The notes under the pieces were generated by a model that searched no databases, was not told the origin of the DNA, and saw nothing but the letters and a program-made list of their open reading frames with translations. Of a stretch of 64,000 bases of DNA, positions 26,132 through 34,182 are shown in pieces; position 1 is the stretch's first letter; each line of letters starts with the position of its first letter. Source of the stretch: an uncultured Pygmaiobacter sp. (lineage in GTDB: Bacteria > Bacillota > Clostridia > Oscillospirales > Ruminococcaceae); assembly GCA_944386485.1 (NCBI GenBank), contig CALXBG010000112.1:1-64000 (forward strand), given 5' to 3'. The translations under genes were made by a program, and so were the position numbers.

Positions 26132-26692
26132 TCAGCAGCACCCTCCCCGGCCGAACCCACAACACAGATCCATGCACATCAGCGCGGTGCACATGTCACA
26201 GCAACTGCACCCATAGACATTCTGGGATGGCTGACCATAAGGACCGGTGGAGAAATTTCCTGCCGCATAGTTTTTCAGCCGGTGATAAGCTGCGGCATAC
26301 TCCCGGTTTTGCGGGCTAAGCTGCGTCGCTTTTTCAAAATAGGGAAGAGCCTGATCCAGCCATCCCTTGTAATAGTAGGCGCTGCCGCACAGAAAGTTCC
26401 ACTCTCCGCTGGTGTCCGGTTGCGGCCGGGCATTCAGCTGGCGCAGCGCTTCGTCGGCGTTGCCTTCATTGATCAGACGGCGAATTTCGGTATAGTTGAG
26501 CTCGTCGTTTCGGGGGCCGGTCCGCAGATTTGCCATCAGAAAATCAAATGCCTGATTTAGCTCCTCCATCCGCGCAGCGGAATCCGCCTCATGGCTCTGA
26601 CTATACTCCTGTGCCAATCTTTTATAAGCCGAACGGATCTCCTCCTCGGTCGCACCGGGGCGAAGTCCCAAAATCTCATAGGGATCTCTCAT
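26132..26692 (-). CDS. DnaJ-like domain protein lacking HPD, with TPR and Cys-rich tail
   Basis: 186 residues from the ATG at 26690-26692 (AAGGAG ten bases upstream), overlapping the end of the DUF5685 gene by 17 bases. The N terminus (1-55, DPYEILGLRPGATEEEIRSAY) is a J domain, but the loop that should read HPD is instead YSQSHEAD, so stimulation of DnaK is doubtful. Residues about 95-150 form a TPR-like pair (WNFLCGSAYYYKGWLDQALPYFEKA). The last 25 residues contain ten cysteines in C-x-C-C and C-C patterns, suggesting metal binding. This layout recurs in Clostridia beside DUF5685 genes; function is unknown. Confidence 0.85.
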   Translation of the reverse strand: MRDPYEILGLRPGATEEEIRSAYKRLAQEYSQSHEADSAARMEELNQAFDFLMANLRTGPRNDELNYTEIRRLINEGNADEALRQLNARPQPDTSGEWNFLCGSAYYYKGWLDQALPYFEKATQLSPQNREYAAAYHRLKNYAAGNFSTGPYGQPSQNVYGCSCCDMCTALMCMDLCCGFGRGGCC

Positions 26693-27551
26693 TTGTTTTA
26701 CTCCTTCTTTTACTTTTGGGGCATCCAATCCGGCTGATGCTCTCAGCCAGCCCCAGATAAAACAGATTGTCCAGCAGCGCTTGATTTTCCTTGGGCTGCA
26801 ACTGCCTATAACTCTCAATCGCTTCACCGGCGCATAAATTGCAGAGCATCCGCGCCCGAGCCTGTGCATCCGAAAGAGCAAGGCCCTCTTGCACAAAGAC
26901 GTTGTAACGATTTTTCTTTTGATCGTCAGCGAAATCCTCCGCTGCATCAAGATAATAAATCATCCGCCCCAACAACATCCCACAACGGTAGAGAATCGGT
27001 TGCTGGGTTTCTTCCGCAGCTGCCTGTGCAAACAGCGCACCCAGCATTCTGCCACTAGGGTCGGATGCCTGATCCGGCGTACGGCAACCGGATTTTTCCA
27101 GCTGTGTCTGAAGCTGCATTGCCTCGCAAAGCTGCTCATTTAATTCCGGTCTGCGGGCCGATGCTTTCCGATAGGATTTTTTCAAGAAAAGCGAAACCAG
27201 CCGCAGAAGTCCTTTTCGAAATGCCCCCTCGTCGAGGAGATCATCTTGTAGTTTGTGCCAGCCTAAAAGAATCAGAGCGTCCGCCGCAAACGCGATACCA
27301 GAAGTGGACTTGCAAATTGGGCGGCGCGCAAGCGGGTGGACGACACATCGCTCCTGTGCACATCCGGGCTGTGTTCCAGAAAGACCATCTGCCAATAGCG
27401 CAACCAGCACCAAATCATAGTTGAGCAGCATGCGTCCGGCAAAACCGTATTCCCGATCAAGTTCCTTGCACAGTCCGCAGTATGCACTTTTATAAAACTG
27501 ATATTCTCGAACCTTTAGTTCACCGATAGAGGGGGTGATATAACCGAACAC
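26676..27551 (-). CDS. DUF5685 family protein
   Basis: 291 residues. The N terminus (FGYITPSIGELKVREYQFYKSAYCGLCKELDREYG) is the recognisable DUF5685 opening with a C-x2-C pair (25/28); further Cys and a conserved DxxxDxA-DF helix (YYLDAAEDFADDQKKNRYNVF, about 206) suggest an all-helical metal-binding protein. Function is not known. It is the first gene of the operon that goes on to the J-like protein, the membrane protein and probably the glmS unit, and is read from a promoter facing away from rmuC. Ribosome binding site AAAGGGAGG precedes the start. Confidence 0.88.
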   Translation of the reverse strand: MFGYITPSIGELKVREYQFYKSAYCGLCKELDREYGFAGRMLLNYDLVLVALLADGLSGTQPGCAQERCVVHPLARRPICKSTSGIAFAADALILLGWHKLQDDLLDEGAFRKGLLRLVSLFLKKSYRKASARRPELNEQLCEAMQLQTQLEKSGCRTPDQASDPSGRMLGALFAQAAAEETQQPILYRCGMLLGRMIYYLDAAEDFADDQKKNRYNVFVQEGLALSDAQARARMLCNLCAGEAIESYRQLQPKENQALLDNLFYLGLAESISRIGCPKSKRRSKTNERSL

Positions 27552-27585
27552 GCAAAAAACCTCCCTTTACCAGCTATACAGTAAT

Positions 27586-27614
27586 ACTATACAACATTTA
27601 TGCCATTTTTACAA
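27586..27614 (-). promoter_or_regulatory. promoter of the DUF5685 operon
   Basis: Minus-strand TTGTAA (plus 27609-27614) and TATAGT (plus 27586-27591), 17-base spacer, about 35 bases before the start codon. Confidence 0.65.
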
Positions 27615-27655
27615 ATAGCAAAATTGAAAACCACCTTCTTACAGGAAAATGGAGG

Positions 27656-27684
27656 TTGCGCTCGATTGCGGAAAAATTTATACT
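27656..27684 (+). promoter_or_regulatory. rmuC promoter
   Basis: TTGCGC (27656-27661) and TATACT (27679-27684), 17-base spacer, divergent from the DUF5685 promoter about 40 bases away. Confidence 0.55.
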
Positions 27685-27734
27685 ATGAATATGTGTGAGA
27701 TCCATGATATTTTCCAAGAGAAGAGGTTTGAGCG

Positions 27735-29009
27735 ATGATCAGCGAAATTCAATTTTATCTGCTGCTGGCCCTGAGTGGGCTGGCTGCGATTTTTAGTATC
27801 TTGCAGCTTTTCCGTAAAGGGGGTGTCTCGCGGTCCGATCTGGAGTCTATGCGACATGAGATGGCGGAGGAATTGCGGGCAACCCGGAGCGAGATGGCCG
27901 GGTCGCTCAACGGCTCCCTAAAAAACTACGGCGAGGTACAGGCAACAACTCTGCGTCAGATCGCTGAGATGCAGGACAAGCGGCTGCAGGGGTTGGATGA
28001 GCGCTTCAAGGAGCTCTCGTTACAAACTGAACTTAAACTGGACAATGTCCGCCGCACGATGGAAACCCGGATCTCTGCATTACAGGAGGACAATGGCAAA
28101 CGTCTGGAGCAGATGCGCCAGACCGTCGATGAAAAGCTGCAAAAAACTCTTGAAGACAAGCTTTCCAAGAGCTTCGGCCTTGTCAATGAGCGGTTGGAGC
28201 AGGTCTACAAGGGATTGGGAGAGATGCAAAACCTTGCCGTTGGGGTCGGCGATCTCAAGAAGGTCCTCTCTAATGTCAAGACGCGGGGCATTCTCGGTGA
28301 GATCCAGCTGGGGGCGATCCTTAAGGAAATTCTGACCCCCGACCAATACGATGAGAACGTCGCAACCCGTAAGGGATCCAGTGAGCGTGTGGAGTTTGCC
28401 GTCAAGCTCCCCGCCGGCGGTGATGGCGGTGATTTCATTTACCTGCCGATCGATGCAAAGTTCCCCGCTGACAGCTACGCTGATCTGATGGATGCTTACG
28501 ACAGCGGAGACGCCGCCCGGGTAGAAGCCGCCGGAAAAGTACTTGAAAACCGGATCCGCAGCGAGGCAAAAGATATCCGGGACAAGTATGTTCATCTGCC
28601 TGAGACTACGGAGTTCGGCATCCTGTTCCTGCCGGTAGAGGGGCTGTATGCGGAAGTCGTTCGCAGGGGATTGGTTGAGCGATTGCAGAACGACTACAAG
28701 GTGAACATCGCGGGCCCGACGACGATGGCCGCGTTGCTCAACAGCCTCCAGATGGGTTTTCGCACCCTTGCAATTCAAAAGCGTTCCAGCGAAGTTTGGG
28801 ATGTACTCAGCGGCGTTAAATCCGAATTTGAAACCTTCGGCCGCGCGCTTGCTCAAACCCAAAACCGACTTCATCAGGCATCCGACGAACTGGAAAACCT
28901 CGTTGGGGTCCGTACCCGACAAATCCAACGCAAGTTGAAAAAGGTTTCCAGTCTGCCGCAGGAAGGGGAGAATTCGCAGAATACTAATTCGGATTTGTTA
29001 TCCGAATAA
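27735..29009 (+). CDS. rmuC: DNA recombination protein RmuC
   Basis: 424 residues: a membrane anchor (about 5-24), a charged coiled coil (35-160) and the RmuC nuclease-like domain (about 165-370) with the conserved GxxGExxLxxIL (RGILGEIQLGAILKEIL), PIDAKFP and GPTTMAALLNSLQMGF motifs. RmuC proteins limit inversions at short repeats and resemble PD-(D/E)XK nucleases. The ATG follows AGAAGAGG. It is a single-gene unit ahead of tRNA-Leu, divergent from the DUF5685 operon. Confidence 0.95.
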   Translation: MISEIQFYLLLALSGLAAIFSILQLFRKGGVSRSDLESMRHEMAEELRATRSEMAGSLNGSLKNYGEVQATTLRQIAEMQDKRLQGLDERFKELSLQTELKLDNVRRTMETRISALQEDNGKRLEQMRQTVDEKLQKTLEDKLSKSFGLVNERLEQVYKGLGEMQNLAVGVGDLKKVLSNVKTRGILGEIQLGAILKEILTPDQYDENVATRKGSSERVEFAVKLPAGGDGGDFIYLPIDAKFPADSYADLMDAYDSGDAARVEAAGKVLENRIRSEAKDIRDKYVHLPETTEFGILFLPVEGLYAEVVRRGLVERLQNDYKVNIAGPTTMAALLNSLQMGFRTLAIQKRSSEVWDVLSGVKSEFETFGRALAQTQNRLHQASDELENLVGVRTRQIQRKLKKVSSLPQEGENSQNTNSDLLSE

Positions 29010-29018
29010 AGGGAGCAC

Positions 29019-29048
29019 TTGACTTTTCTTTCCTCATTATGGTATTCT
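29019..29048 (+). promoter_or_regulatory. tRNA-Leu promoter
   Basis: TTGACT (29019-29024) and TATTCT (29043-29048), 18-base spacer, 30 bases before the tRNA. Confidence 0.7.
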
Positions 29049-29077
29049 AAAAAAGCGGTCTTTATTGGCCGACTTTT

Positions 29078-29161
29078 GCGGAAGTGCTGGAACTGGCAGA
29101 CAGGCACGTTTGAGGTGCGTGTGTCTATGACGTGTGGGTTCAAGTCCCATCTTCCGCACCA
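29078..29161 (+). tRNA. tRNA-Leu (anticodon GAG)
   Basis: 84 bases with a long variable arm, as expected for Leu. Acceptor GCGGAAG/CTTCCGC, D arm with CTGGCAGA, anticodon stem CACGT/GCGTG and loop TTGAGGT, giving anticodon GAG (reads CTC). T arm GGGTTCAAGTCCC; CCA is encoded. Confidence 0.94.
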
Positions 29162-29200
29162 ATCGGAGCAAGCGGTTATCGCTTGCTCCGATTTTTTATT
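29161..29200 (+). terminator. terminator after tRNA-Leu
   Basis: AATCGGAGCAAGCG pairs perfectly with CGCTTGCTCCGATT over GTTAT, followed by TTTTATT. Confidence 0.93.
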
Positions 29201-29238
29201 AAATTATTATCAACAAACAGAAAGGAGCAGTAGTCCCG

Positions 29239-29910
29239 ATGAATAGAGGAACCTACCAAAAAATCGAAGAGTATATGTTGCAGATGATGAAAGACTCTGC
29301 ACATGATTCTTTGCACATTTATAGGGTTTTGTATCAGGCGTTAGCTATTGCGGAATCGTATAGCGAAATAAACAGAGATGTTTTGATTGCAAGCTGTTTG
29401 CTTCATGATATCGGCCGGACTGCTCAATTTAGGGATCCGTCATTGTGTCACGCGGTTGAAGGCGGTAAAATGGCCTATTGTTTTATGAAAAAACTGGGCT
29501 GGGAAGAAAAACTGTGTGTTCATATTCAAGACTGTATTACAACCCACCGGTTCCGAACCGACAACCAGCCCAAAACGCTCGAGGCAAAAATTCTTTTTGA
29601 TGCCGATAAGTTGGACATCACCGGTGCACTTGGCATTGCCCGTTCCTTGGTTTATGAGGGCGAAATCGGAGAACCGTTGTATACGACAGATGAAAACGGC
29701 CGAATTCAGGACGGAAGAAGCTCCAGGGAGCCGGACTCCTTCTTAAAAGAATACCATTTCAAACTTATCAGGTGCTATGACACCTTTTATACAAAAGAGG
29801 CAAAACTGATTGCCCAAAAAAGAAAAAAGCTCACAGAGGCCTTTTACAACGAGCTGATGGAGGAAATCAGTCTCCCCGATGTTGGCGGCTTGCTGAAACT
29901 GATTCCATAA
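29239..29910 (+). CDS. HD-domain metal-dependent phosphohydrolase
   Basis: 223 residues. The HD-superfamily residues are in order: His in SAHDSLHIYRV (about 26), the HD doublet in LLHDIGR (about 57), a further His in HAVEGG and a late Asp in DADKLDITGA. This YfbR/YedJ-like class hydrolyses nucleotides or nucleic-acid phosphoesters; substrate unknown. GC content and codon use look slightly more AT-rich than neighbours. Ribosome binding site AAAGGAG is about 15 bases from the ATG. It sits alone between a tRNA terminator and its own terminator ahead of the spoIIIA operon, so it need not be functionally linked to either. Confidence 0.87.
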   Translation: MNRGTYQKIEEYMLQMMKDSAHDSLHIYRVLYQALAIAESYSEINRDVLIASCLLHDIGRTAQFRDPSLCHAVEGGKMAYCFMKKLGWEEKLCVHIQDCITTHRFRTDNQPKTLEAKILFDADKLDITGALGIARSLVYEGEIGEPLYTTDENGRIQDGRSSREPDSFLKEYHFKLIRCYDTFYTKEAKLIAQKRKKLTEAFYNELMEEISLPDVGGLLKLIP

Positions 29911-29915
29911 ATTCT

Positions 29916-29953
29916 GCGGTAGTGATTTCCATGAAATCACTACCGTTTTTATT
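29916..29953 (+). terminator. terminator after the HD hydrolase gene
   Basis: CGGTAGTGATTT pairs with AAATCACTACCG over a CCATG loop, then TTTTTATTT. Confidence 0.92.
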
Positions 29954-29955
29954 TG

Positions 29956-29985
29956 GTTCTATTGTCGGACAGGTTCCCATATATT
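29956..29985 (+). promoter_or_regulatory. candidate sigma-E promoter of the spoIIIA operon
   Basis: GTTCTATT and CATATATT are 14 bases apart, resembling the mother-cell sigma-E consensus (-35 ATATT-like, -10 CATACAAT-like), directly after the upstream terminator and before spoIIIAA. spoIIIA operons are sigma-E dependent in Bacillus and Clostridium; the assignment here is by eye. Confidence 0.5.
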
Positions 29986-30007
29986 TTTGGCTAAGGGGGC
30001 TTGTCTT

Positions 30008-30940
30008 ATGGCAAAACATTTTTTAGAGGCAGTACAACAGTTGCCAGACTTTCTCTGCGGGCCGTTACTCGGACTAGATCCGGCTTTTGCGAAAACTGTA
30101 ACCGAGATTCGTCTGCGTAGCGGCCGTCCGGTCTCGCTTACCGCAGGGGGCAAAAACTTTTTTCTTCTTCGTCGCAGTCGCGTCTCCACTCAGCTGGAAT
30201 CCGGGGCACTACTGCTGACTCACCCGCAGCTGAACGAGTGTTTTATGGCTTTGTGCCGATATTCGATACATAGCTATGAGCAGGAGATCTGCCAGGGGTT
30301 CTTTACCATTTCGGGTGGCCACAGAGTGGGAATCTGCGGTACAGCTGTACAGGGAGAAGGGGAGACGGTGCGGCAGATTAAGAGCCCCAGTTCCCTCTGT
30401 ATCCGCATTGCACGAGTTGATGCAATGATCTCCGATGAACGAATTGACACATTGGTGCGGGAAATTTCCTCCGGTATTTTATTGGCTGGCCCCCCTGGAA
30501 GCGGCAAGACCACTCTGCTGCGTGAATCTTCGCGTCGGCTTTCTGATGCCGGGGTTCGGGTCTCAATTGTGGATGAGCGGCGCGAGTTGTGGCCCACGAC
30601 CGAATACGGGTTTACCGATCCGCCGCCCGTCAACTGCGATGTACTATCAGGCTATCCCAAACATCTTGGAATTCTGCTGTCTCTGCGAAGTCTTTCCCCT
30701 CAGGCAATTCTCTGCGATGAGGTTGGAGGAGAAGAAGATGCCCGCGCGATCGCGGCGGGCGCCAACTCCGGGGTCGGCATGATGGTTACCGTTCACGCCT
30801 GTACCCCAGAGCAGTTAATACGCCGTCCACAAACGAAGATGCTGCTACAAACCGGTGCTTTTTCTAAAGCGGTTTTTCTTTCATCAAAAGATGGCCCGGG
30901 AAAGGTGGGCGAAATTCTTGATCTTGACCCTCTTCTTTAA
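30008..30940 (+). CDS. spoIIIAA: stage III sporulation protein AA (SpoIIIAA), channel ATPase
   Basis: 310 residues from the ATG that follows AAGGGGG (an ATG seven codons earlier has no site). A type II/IV secretion-like ATPase: Walker A LLAGPPGSGKTTLL (about 156-169), Walker B region LSPQAILCDEVGGEEDA, and the arm TEIRLRSGRPVSL near the N terminus. It powers assembly of the mother cell-forespore channel (A-Q complex) needed late in engulfment. First gene of a complete eight-gene operon. Confidence 0.97.
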   Translation: MAKHFLEAVQQLPDFLCGPLLGLDPAFAKTVTEIRLRSGRPVSLTAGGKNFFLLRRSRVSTQLESGALLLTHPQLNECFMALCRYSIHSYEQEICQGFFTISGGHRVGICGTAVQGEGETVRQIKSPSSLCIRIARVDAMISDERIDTLVREISSGILLAGPPGSGKTTLLRESSRRLSDAGVRVSIVDERRELWPTTEYGFTDPPPVNCDVLSGYPKHLGILLSLRSLSPQAILCDEVGGEEDARAIAAGANSGVGMMVTVHACTPEQLIRRPQTKMLLQTGAFSKAVFLSSKDGPGKVGEILDLDPLL

Positions 30941-31427
30941 GATTTTCGGGGCATTGGTCGTCATCTGCTGTGGTTGGTCTTTGGGAAATAGCGCTGCCGG
31001 TAAGCTGCGTTGCCAGCGTGTTTTTTGGGAGGACCTGATCACACTATGCGAACTATTGGAAAATAACGCTCTTTACCTGCGCCGCCCACTACCGGATTTT
31101 TTTGTACAGGAAATCACAAGTTACAATTTTTCAGTTCTGTCTTTTCCGCCGGGTGCAGATAAGAATTTCAGCGTCTGGCGTAAAACGGCCTGGATCCAGA
31201 TCGTACGTCAGAGCAATCTGGAACATGCATCACTAGATAGGGTGCGAAGCTTTTGGGATTCGCTTGGTACTGGAGGCGCTGAGGAAGAGGCTGAGCGAAT
31301 CCGCTACTACCACGCCTCTTTTGTACAGGCGAGGACGGATGCAAAAAACAAGGAGGACGGGTCGGTACGCGTCTATCGCAGTCTGGGCATCTGCGGCGGG
31401 ATGGTCGCCGCTTTGCTGTTATTATAA
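30918..31427 (+). CDS. spoIIIAB: stage III sporulation protein AB (SpoIIIAB)
   Basis: About 169 residues if it starts at the TTG 30918-30920, which has AGGTGG nine bases upstream and gives the family's usual length; an ATG at 30891 is the alternative (178 residues). It overlaps spoIIIAA by 23 bases. The protein has an N-terminal membrane helix (KIFGALVVICCGWSLG) and a C-terminal helix, with a GspF-like cytosolic helical bundle between. It is the platform-like component of the SpoIIIA channel. The C-terminal RVYRSLGICGGMVAALLLL is characteristic. Confidence 0.93.
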   Translation: MILTLFFKIFGALVVICCGWSLGNSAAGKLRCQRVFWEDLITLCELLENNALYLRRPLPDFFVQEITSYNFSVLSFPPGADKNFSVWRKTAWIQIVRQSNLEHASLDRVRSFWDSLGTGGAEEEAERIRYYHASFVQARTDAKNKEDGSVRVYRSLGICGGMVAALLLL

Positions 31428-31453
31428 ATCGCCTGTTCAGGAAAGGAAACGAT

Positions 31454-31648
31454 ATGGACATTGATTTTGTATTCAAGATCGCAGCCATTGGGATTATCGT
31501 CGCAGTACTCAACCAGGTACTGATTCGTTCGGGCCGAGAGGAACAGGCGATGATGACCACATTGGCAGGGTTAATTGTGGTGCTGATGATGATTGTGGGG
31601 CAGATCAGCGAGTTATTCAGCACCATCAAATATCTATTTAATTTGTAA
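31454..31648 (+). CDS. spoIIIAC: stage III sporulation protein AC (SpoIIIAC)
   Basis: 64 residues with two membrane helices and the typical sequence FKIAAIGIIVAVLNQVL then QAMMTTLAGLIVVLMM. A small membrane subunit of the spoIIIA channel. Its TAA overlaps the ATG of spoIIIAD (TAATG), so the two are translationally coupled. Ribosome binding site AGGAAAGG precedes the ATG. Confidence 0.96.
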   Translation: MDIDFVFKIAAIGIIVAVLNQVLIRSGREEQAMMTTLAGLIVVLMMIVGQISELFSTIKYLFNL

Positions 31649-32031
31649 TGGAAGAAATTCTTAAGGTCGCTGCGCTTGCAATTGTGGCTGCGGTAGCTGT
31701 CAGCGTTCTCAATCAATACCAAAAGGCCTACGCTGTTTTGGTCACAGCAGCAATCTGCTGTCTATTTCTGCTTTATGCCGCAAAGACGATCGCCCCGCTC
31801 GTTTCCAGCCTGAGCAGATTATCCGAGATTTATAGCGCCGCAGATTTTGGCCCGGTGGTCCGGGCGGTGGGAATTGCCGTCGTCATACAGGGCGCGGCCG
31901 ACATCTGTGAGGACGCGGGTCACAAGGCGATTGCGGGCAGAGTGATTCTGCTCGGAAAGATCGCAATTATCGCCGCAACCATCCCGCTATTTAACAGTAT
32001 GATCAGTATCCTCGCTGAGTTGATGCGCTGA
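31648..32031 (+). CDS. spoIIIAD: stage III sporulation protein AD (SpoIIIAD)
   Basis: 127 residues, three to four membrane helices, related in its first third to SpoIIIAC (AALAIVAAVAVSVLNQYQK). It carries the conserved GAADICEDAGHKAIAGRVILLGKIAI region. Part of the membrane channel with SpoIIIAE. Coupled to spoIIIAC by a one-base overlap. Confidence 0.96.
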   Translation: MEEILKVAALAIVAAVAVSVLNQYQKAYAVLVTAAICCLFLLYAAKTIAPLVSSLSRLSEIYSAADFGPVVRAVGIAVVIQGAADICEDAGHKAIAGRVILLGKIAIIAATIPLFNSMISILAELMR

Positions 32032-32046
32032 GAAAGGGGCATCAGG

Positions 32047-33126
32047 ATGAAAAAATGGTTTTCGATCTTCTTGCTGCTCTCTTTTTTTATCCTTCCGGTT
32101 TGCGCCGCGCAGGATTACTCAGTACAGGAAGTTAACCTTCCTTCCCAAACTCAGGATTTTCTGGATCAGTACGGAGACGGCGCACAGCAGCTGGAGGATC
32201 TGACTCTGCAAGGATTATGGGACAGTCTTGTACAAACGGTGTCAAATCAGCTTTCCCGACCCATGCGAATGGTTTATCAACTGACTGCAATCCTGGTGCT
32301 TGCCGCTCTCGTAAAGGCCTTTTGTACCGATTGGTCCGATCAACAGATCGAAAAGATCATCGAGATGGTTGTCATCCTTGCAGCTTTCCTCTTTGCCTGC
32401 AAACCATTGTTGGAACTGCTTGTCGACGTGGGCGAATCAATCGCTGAGTGCAAGACATTTCTCTACACCTTTATTCCGGTCTTTGCCGGGGTGATGGCAA
32501 GCTGTGGTCAGCCCGCAGCAAGTGCAGTCTACACCGGATTTTTTCTCTCAGCCGTAACGGCCTTTGCTTCGCTCATCGCGGGGATTTTACTTCCCTTTCT
32601 CAAAATCTATATGGCGCTGAATATTGCGGGCGGCCTTTCGACAACGGCGGATCTGAGCGGCCTTGCAAAGTTGATTGCCAAATTTATCAAATGGGGGCTT
32701 GGGTTGGTTGCAACCATCTTCGGGGCAGTAATCGGACTGCAAAGCCTGCTCGCCGGCGCGGCGGACAGCGTCGCGCTGAAAACCGGCAAATTTTTAATTG
32801 GCAGCGGCGTTCCGGTGATTGGCAGCGCAGTTTCGGATGCAATCGGCACCGTCTATGCTGGACTCAAGGTGGTTAAGGGAACCGCCGGCGCAGCTGGAAT
32901 CGTCGCAATTGTCGCCCTTTTCGCTCCAATTTTAATTCGATGCTTTATCTATCTGCTGGCGCTCAATCTGGCATCCGCCGCAGCTGTGGTTACCGGCAAT
33001 AGCCGGGCAGGGAATGTATTCCGCGGATTTTGTGAATGTCTTGAACTTTACATTTCGATTCTGGTCTTTTTTGCGGTGATGACCATCCTATCTACTGCTT
33101 TGATGATCTCGCTTGGGACTGGATAA
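32047..33126 (+). CDS. spoIIIAE: stage III sporulation protein AE (SpoIIIAE)
   Basis: 359 residues, with a signal-like N terminus (MKKWFSIFLLLSFFILPVCAA), an extracytoplasmic segment (about 22-80) and about seven to eight helices. It is the large multispanning membrane subunit of the channel. Hydrophobic blocks such as GLGLVATIFGAVIGLQSLLA match the family. Ribosome binding site AAAGGGG lies upstream. Full length with no frame disturbance. Confidence 0.96.
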   Translation: MKKWFSIFLLLSFFILPVCAAQDYSVQEVNLPSQTQDFLDQYGDGAQQLEDLTLQGLWDSLVQTVSNQLSRPMRMVYQLTAILVLAALVKAFCTDWSDQQIEKIIEMVVILAAFLFACKPLLELLVDVGESIAECKTFLYTFIPVFAGVMASCGQPAASAVYTGFFLSAVTAFASLIAGILLPFLKIYMALNIAGGLSTTADLSGLAKLIAKFIKWGLGLVATIFGAVIGLQSLLAGAADSVALKTGKFLIGSGVPVIGSAVSDAIGTVYAGLKVVKGTAGAAGIVAIVALFAPILIRCFIYLLALNLASAAAVVTGNSRAGNVFRGFCECLELYISILVFFAVMTILSTALMISLGTG

Positions 33127-33144
33127 CAGAAAGGAGAAACAACG

Positions 33145-33603
33145 ATGCAGTTGCTGCGGCAATGGACAATGGTGCTCTGTGTTGCGGCGATCACAACCTC
33201 CATTTTGCAGAGCGTTCTGCCTGAAAAGGGATCCTATGCTGTCATAAAGCTGGTACTGGGACTATATATTTTAGTAACCCTTCTCTCACCGGTCAAAGAG
33301 TTTTCTGCGGCTGAACTGCAACTCGACTTTACAGTCAGCAGCCCTCAGATCATCGAACCGGACGTTACCGGAGCAGTTTTGCAACAGGCACAAATCACGC
33401 TGGAGGAGCAACTGAATGAAGCGCTTTCCGCTGCTGGGACCCCCGCAGAGCAGATAACGGTTTTGTTGCAGCTGGACGAGGAGGGAGCCGTCACGGTACA
33501 AAGTGTCGCGGTCATTAGTAAAGCCGATGAAGCGTCCGTGAGAAAAACAGTAGAAATCGCACTAGGATGTGAGACAAATATCATTGTCTCATCTCCCGAA
33601 TAG
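33145..33603 (+). CDS. spoIIIAF: stage III sporulation protein AF (SpoIIIAF)
   Basis: 152 residues with two N-terminal helices (about 8-24 and 32-50, ending TLLSPVKEF) and a soluble C-terminal ring-building-motif-like domain (about 85-150). The ATG follows AAAGGAG. It contributes to the spoIIIA ring assembly in the intermembrane space. The sequence is variable across species; identity rests on position as well as on the LPEKGSYAVIKLVLGLYILV stretch. Confidence 0.93.
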   Translation: MQLLRQWTMVLCVAAITTSILQSVLPEKGSYAVIKLVLGLYILVTLLSPVKEFSAAELQLDFTVSSPQIIEPDVTGAVLQQAQITLEEQLNEALSAAGTPAEQITVLLQLDEEGAVTVQSVAVISKADEASVRKTVEIALGCETNIIVSSPE

Positions 33604-33615
33604 GATGGATGAAAG

Positions 33616-34167
33616 ATGGAATTGAAAAAGCTTTGGGAGACACAAAAAGAGTTTTTTGCCGCAAAGCGTGGTCGAGGGCTTCTCCTGCTTCTGGGAATAG
33701 CCGGAATTTTGCTGATCTTCCTGTCTGAACTGATTCCCGGTCAGGAACAGAAGGCTGCCGTTTCAGCGACCGAAGACCTTGAAGTCTATGTCGAAAAACT
33801 GGAAGGACGACTGCTTGAGACGGTTGCCTTGGTGGAAGGCGTCGGGGAAGTCAAGATTATGTTGACGCTGGAAAGCGGTGTGGAGACTGTCTATGCTTCA
33901 ACTGAAAAGAACACCCAATCCAGCACCGGCACTACTTCCGGATCGGATGTCAGCAATCAGAGCAGCTATGAAAATGAAGTCGTACTGGTGGACGATGGCT
34001 CCGGCAGGCAGGCGCTCGTGCAGACCGCTTTGGAACCGGAGATCAAGGGGGTTGCCGTTGTATGTCAAGGCGGCGACGACATCGCCGTAATCAAACGGGT
34101 AACCGATGTGGTCTCGGTTGTGCTCGGGATACCGACCAGCCGCATCTGTGTGACAAAAATGATGTAA
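33616..34167 (+). CDS. spoIIIAG: stage III sporulation protein AG (SpoIIIAG)
   Basis: 183 residues: one membrane helix (about 20-40) and a periplasm-side ring-building domain containing LLETVALVEGVGEVKIMLTLESG and GVAVVCQGGDDIAVIKRVTDVVSVVLGI. A Ser/Thr/Asn-rich loop (about 95-120) lies between the halves, as in the SpoIIIAG beta-triangle region. It forms the large ring of the channel. Ends 15 bases before spoIIIAH. Confidence 0.96.
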   Translation: MELKKLWETQKEFFAAKRGRGLLLLLGIAGILLIFLSELIPGQEQKAAVSATEDLEVYVEKLEGRLLETVALVEGVGEVKIMLTLESGVETVYASTEKNTQSSTGTTSGSDVSNQSSYENEVVLVDDGSGRQALVQTALEPEIKGVAVVCQGGDDIAVIKRVTDVVSVVLGIPTSRICVTKMM

Positions 34168-34182
34168 CGGAGGAAATATGCT

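Noticed and set aside
28080..28928. 282-residue minus-strand frame antisense to rmuC
   Set aside because: Antisense frame; rmuC on the plus strand has clear motifs and a ribosome binding site.
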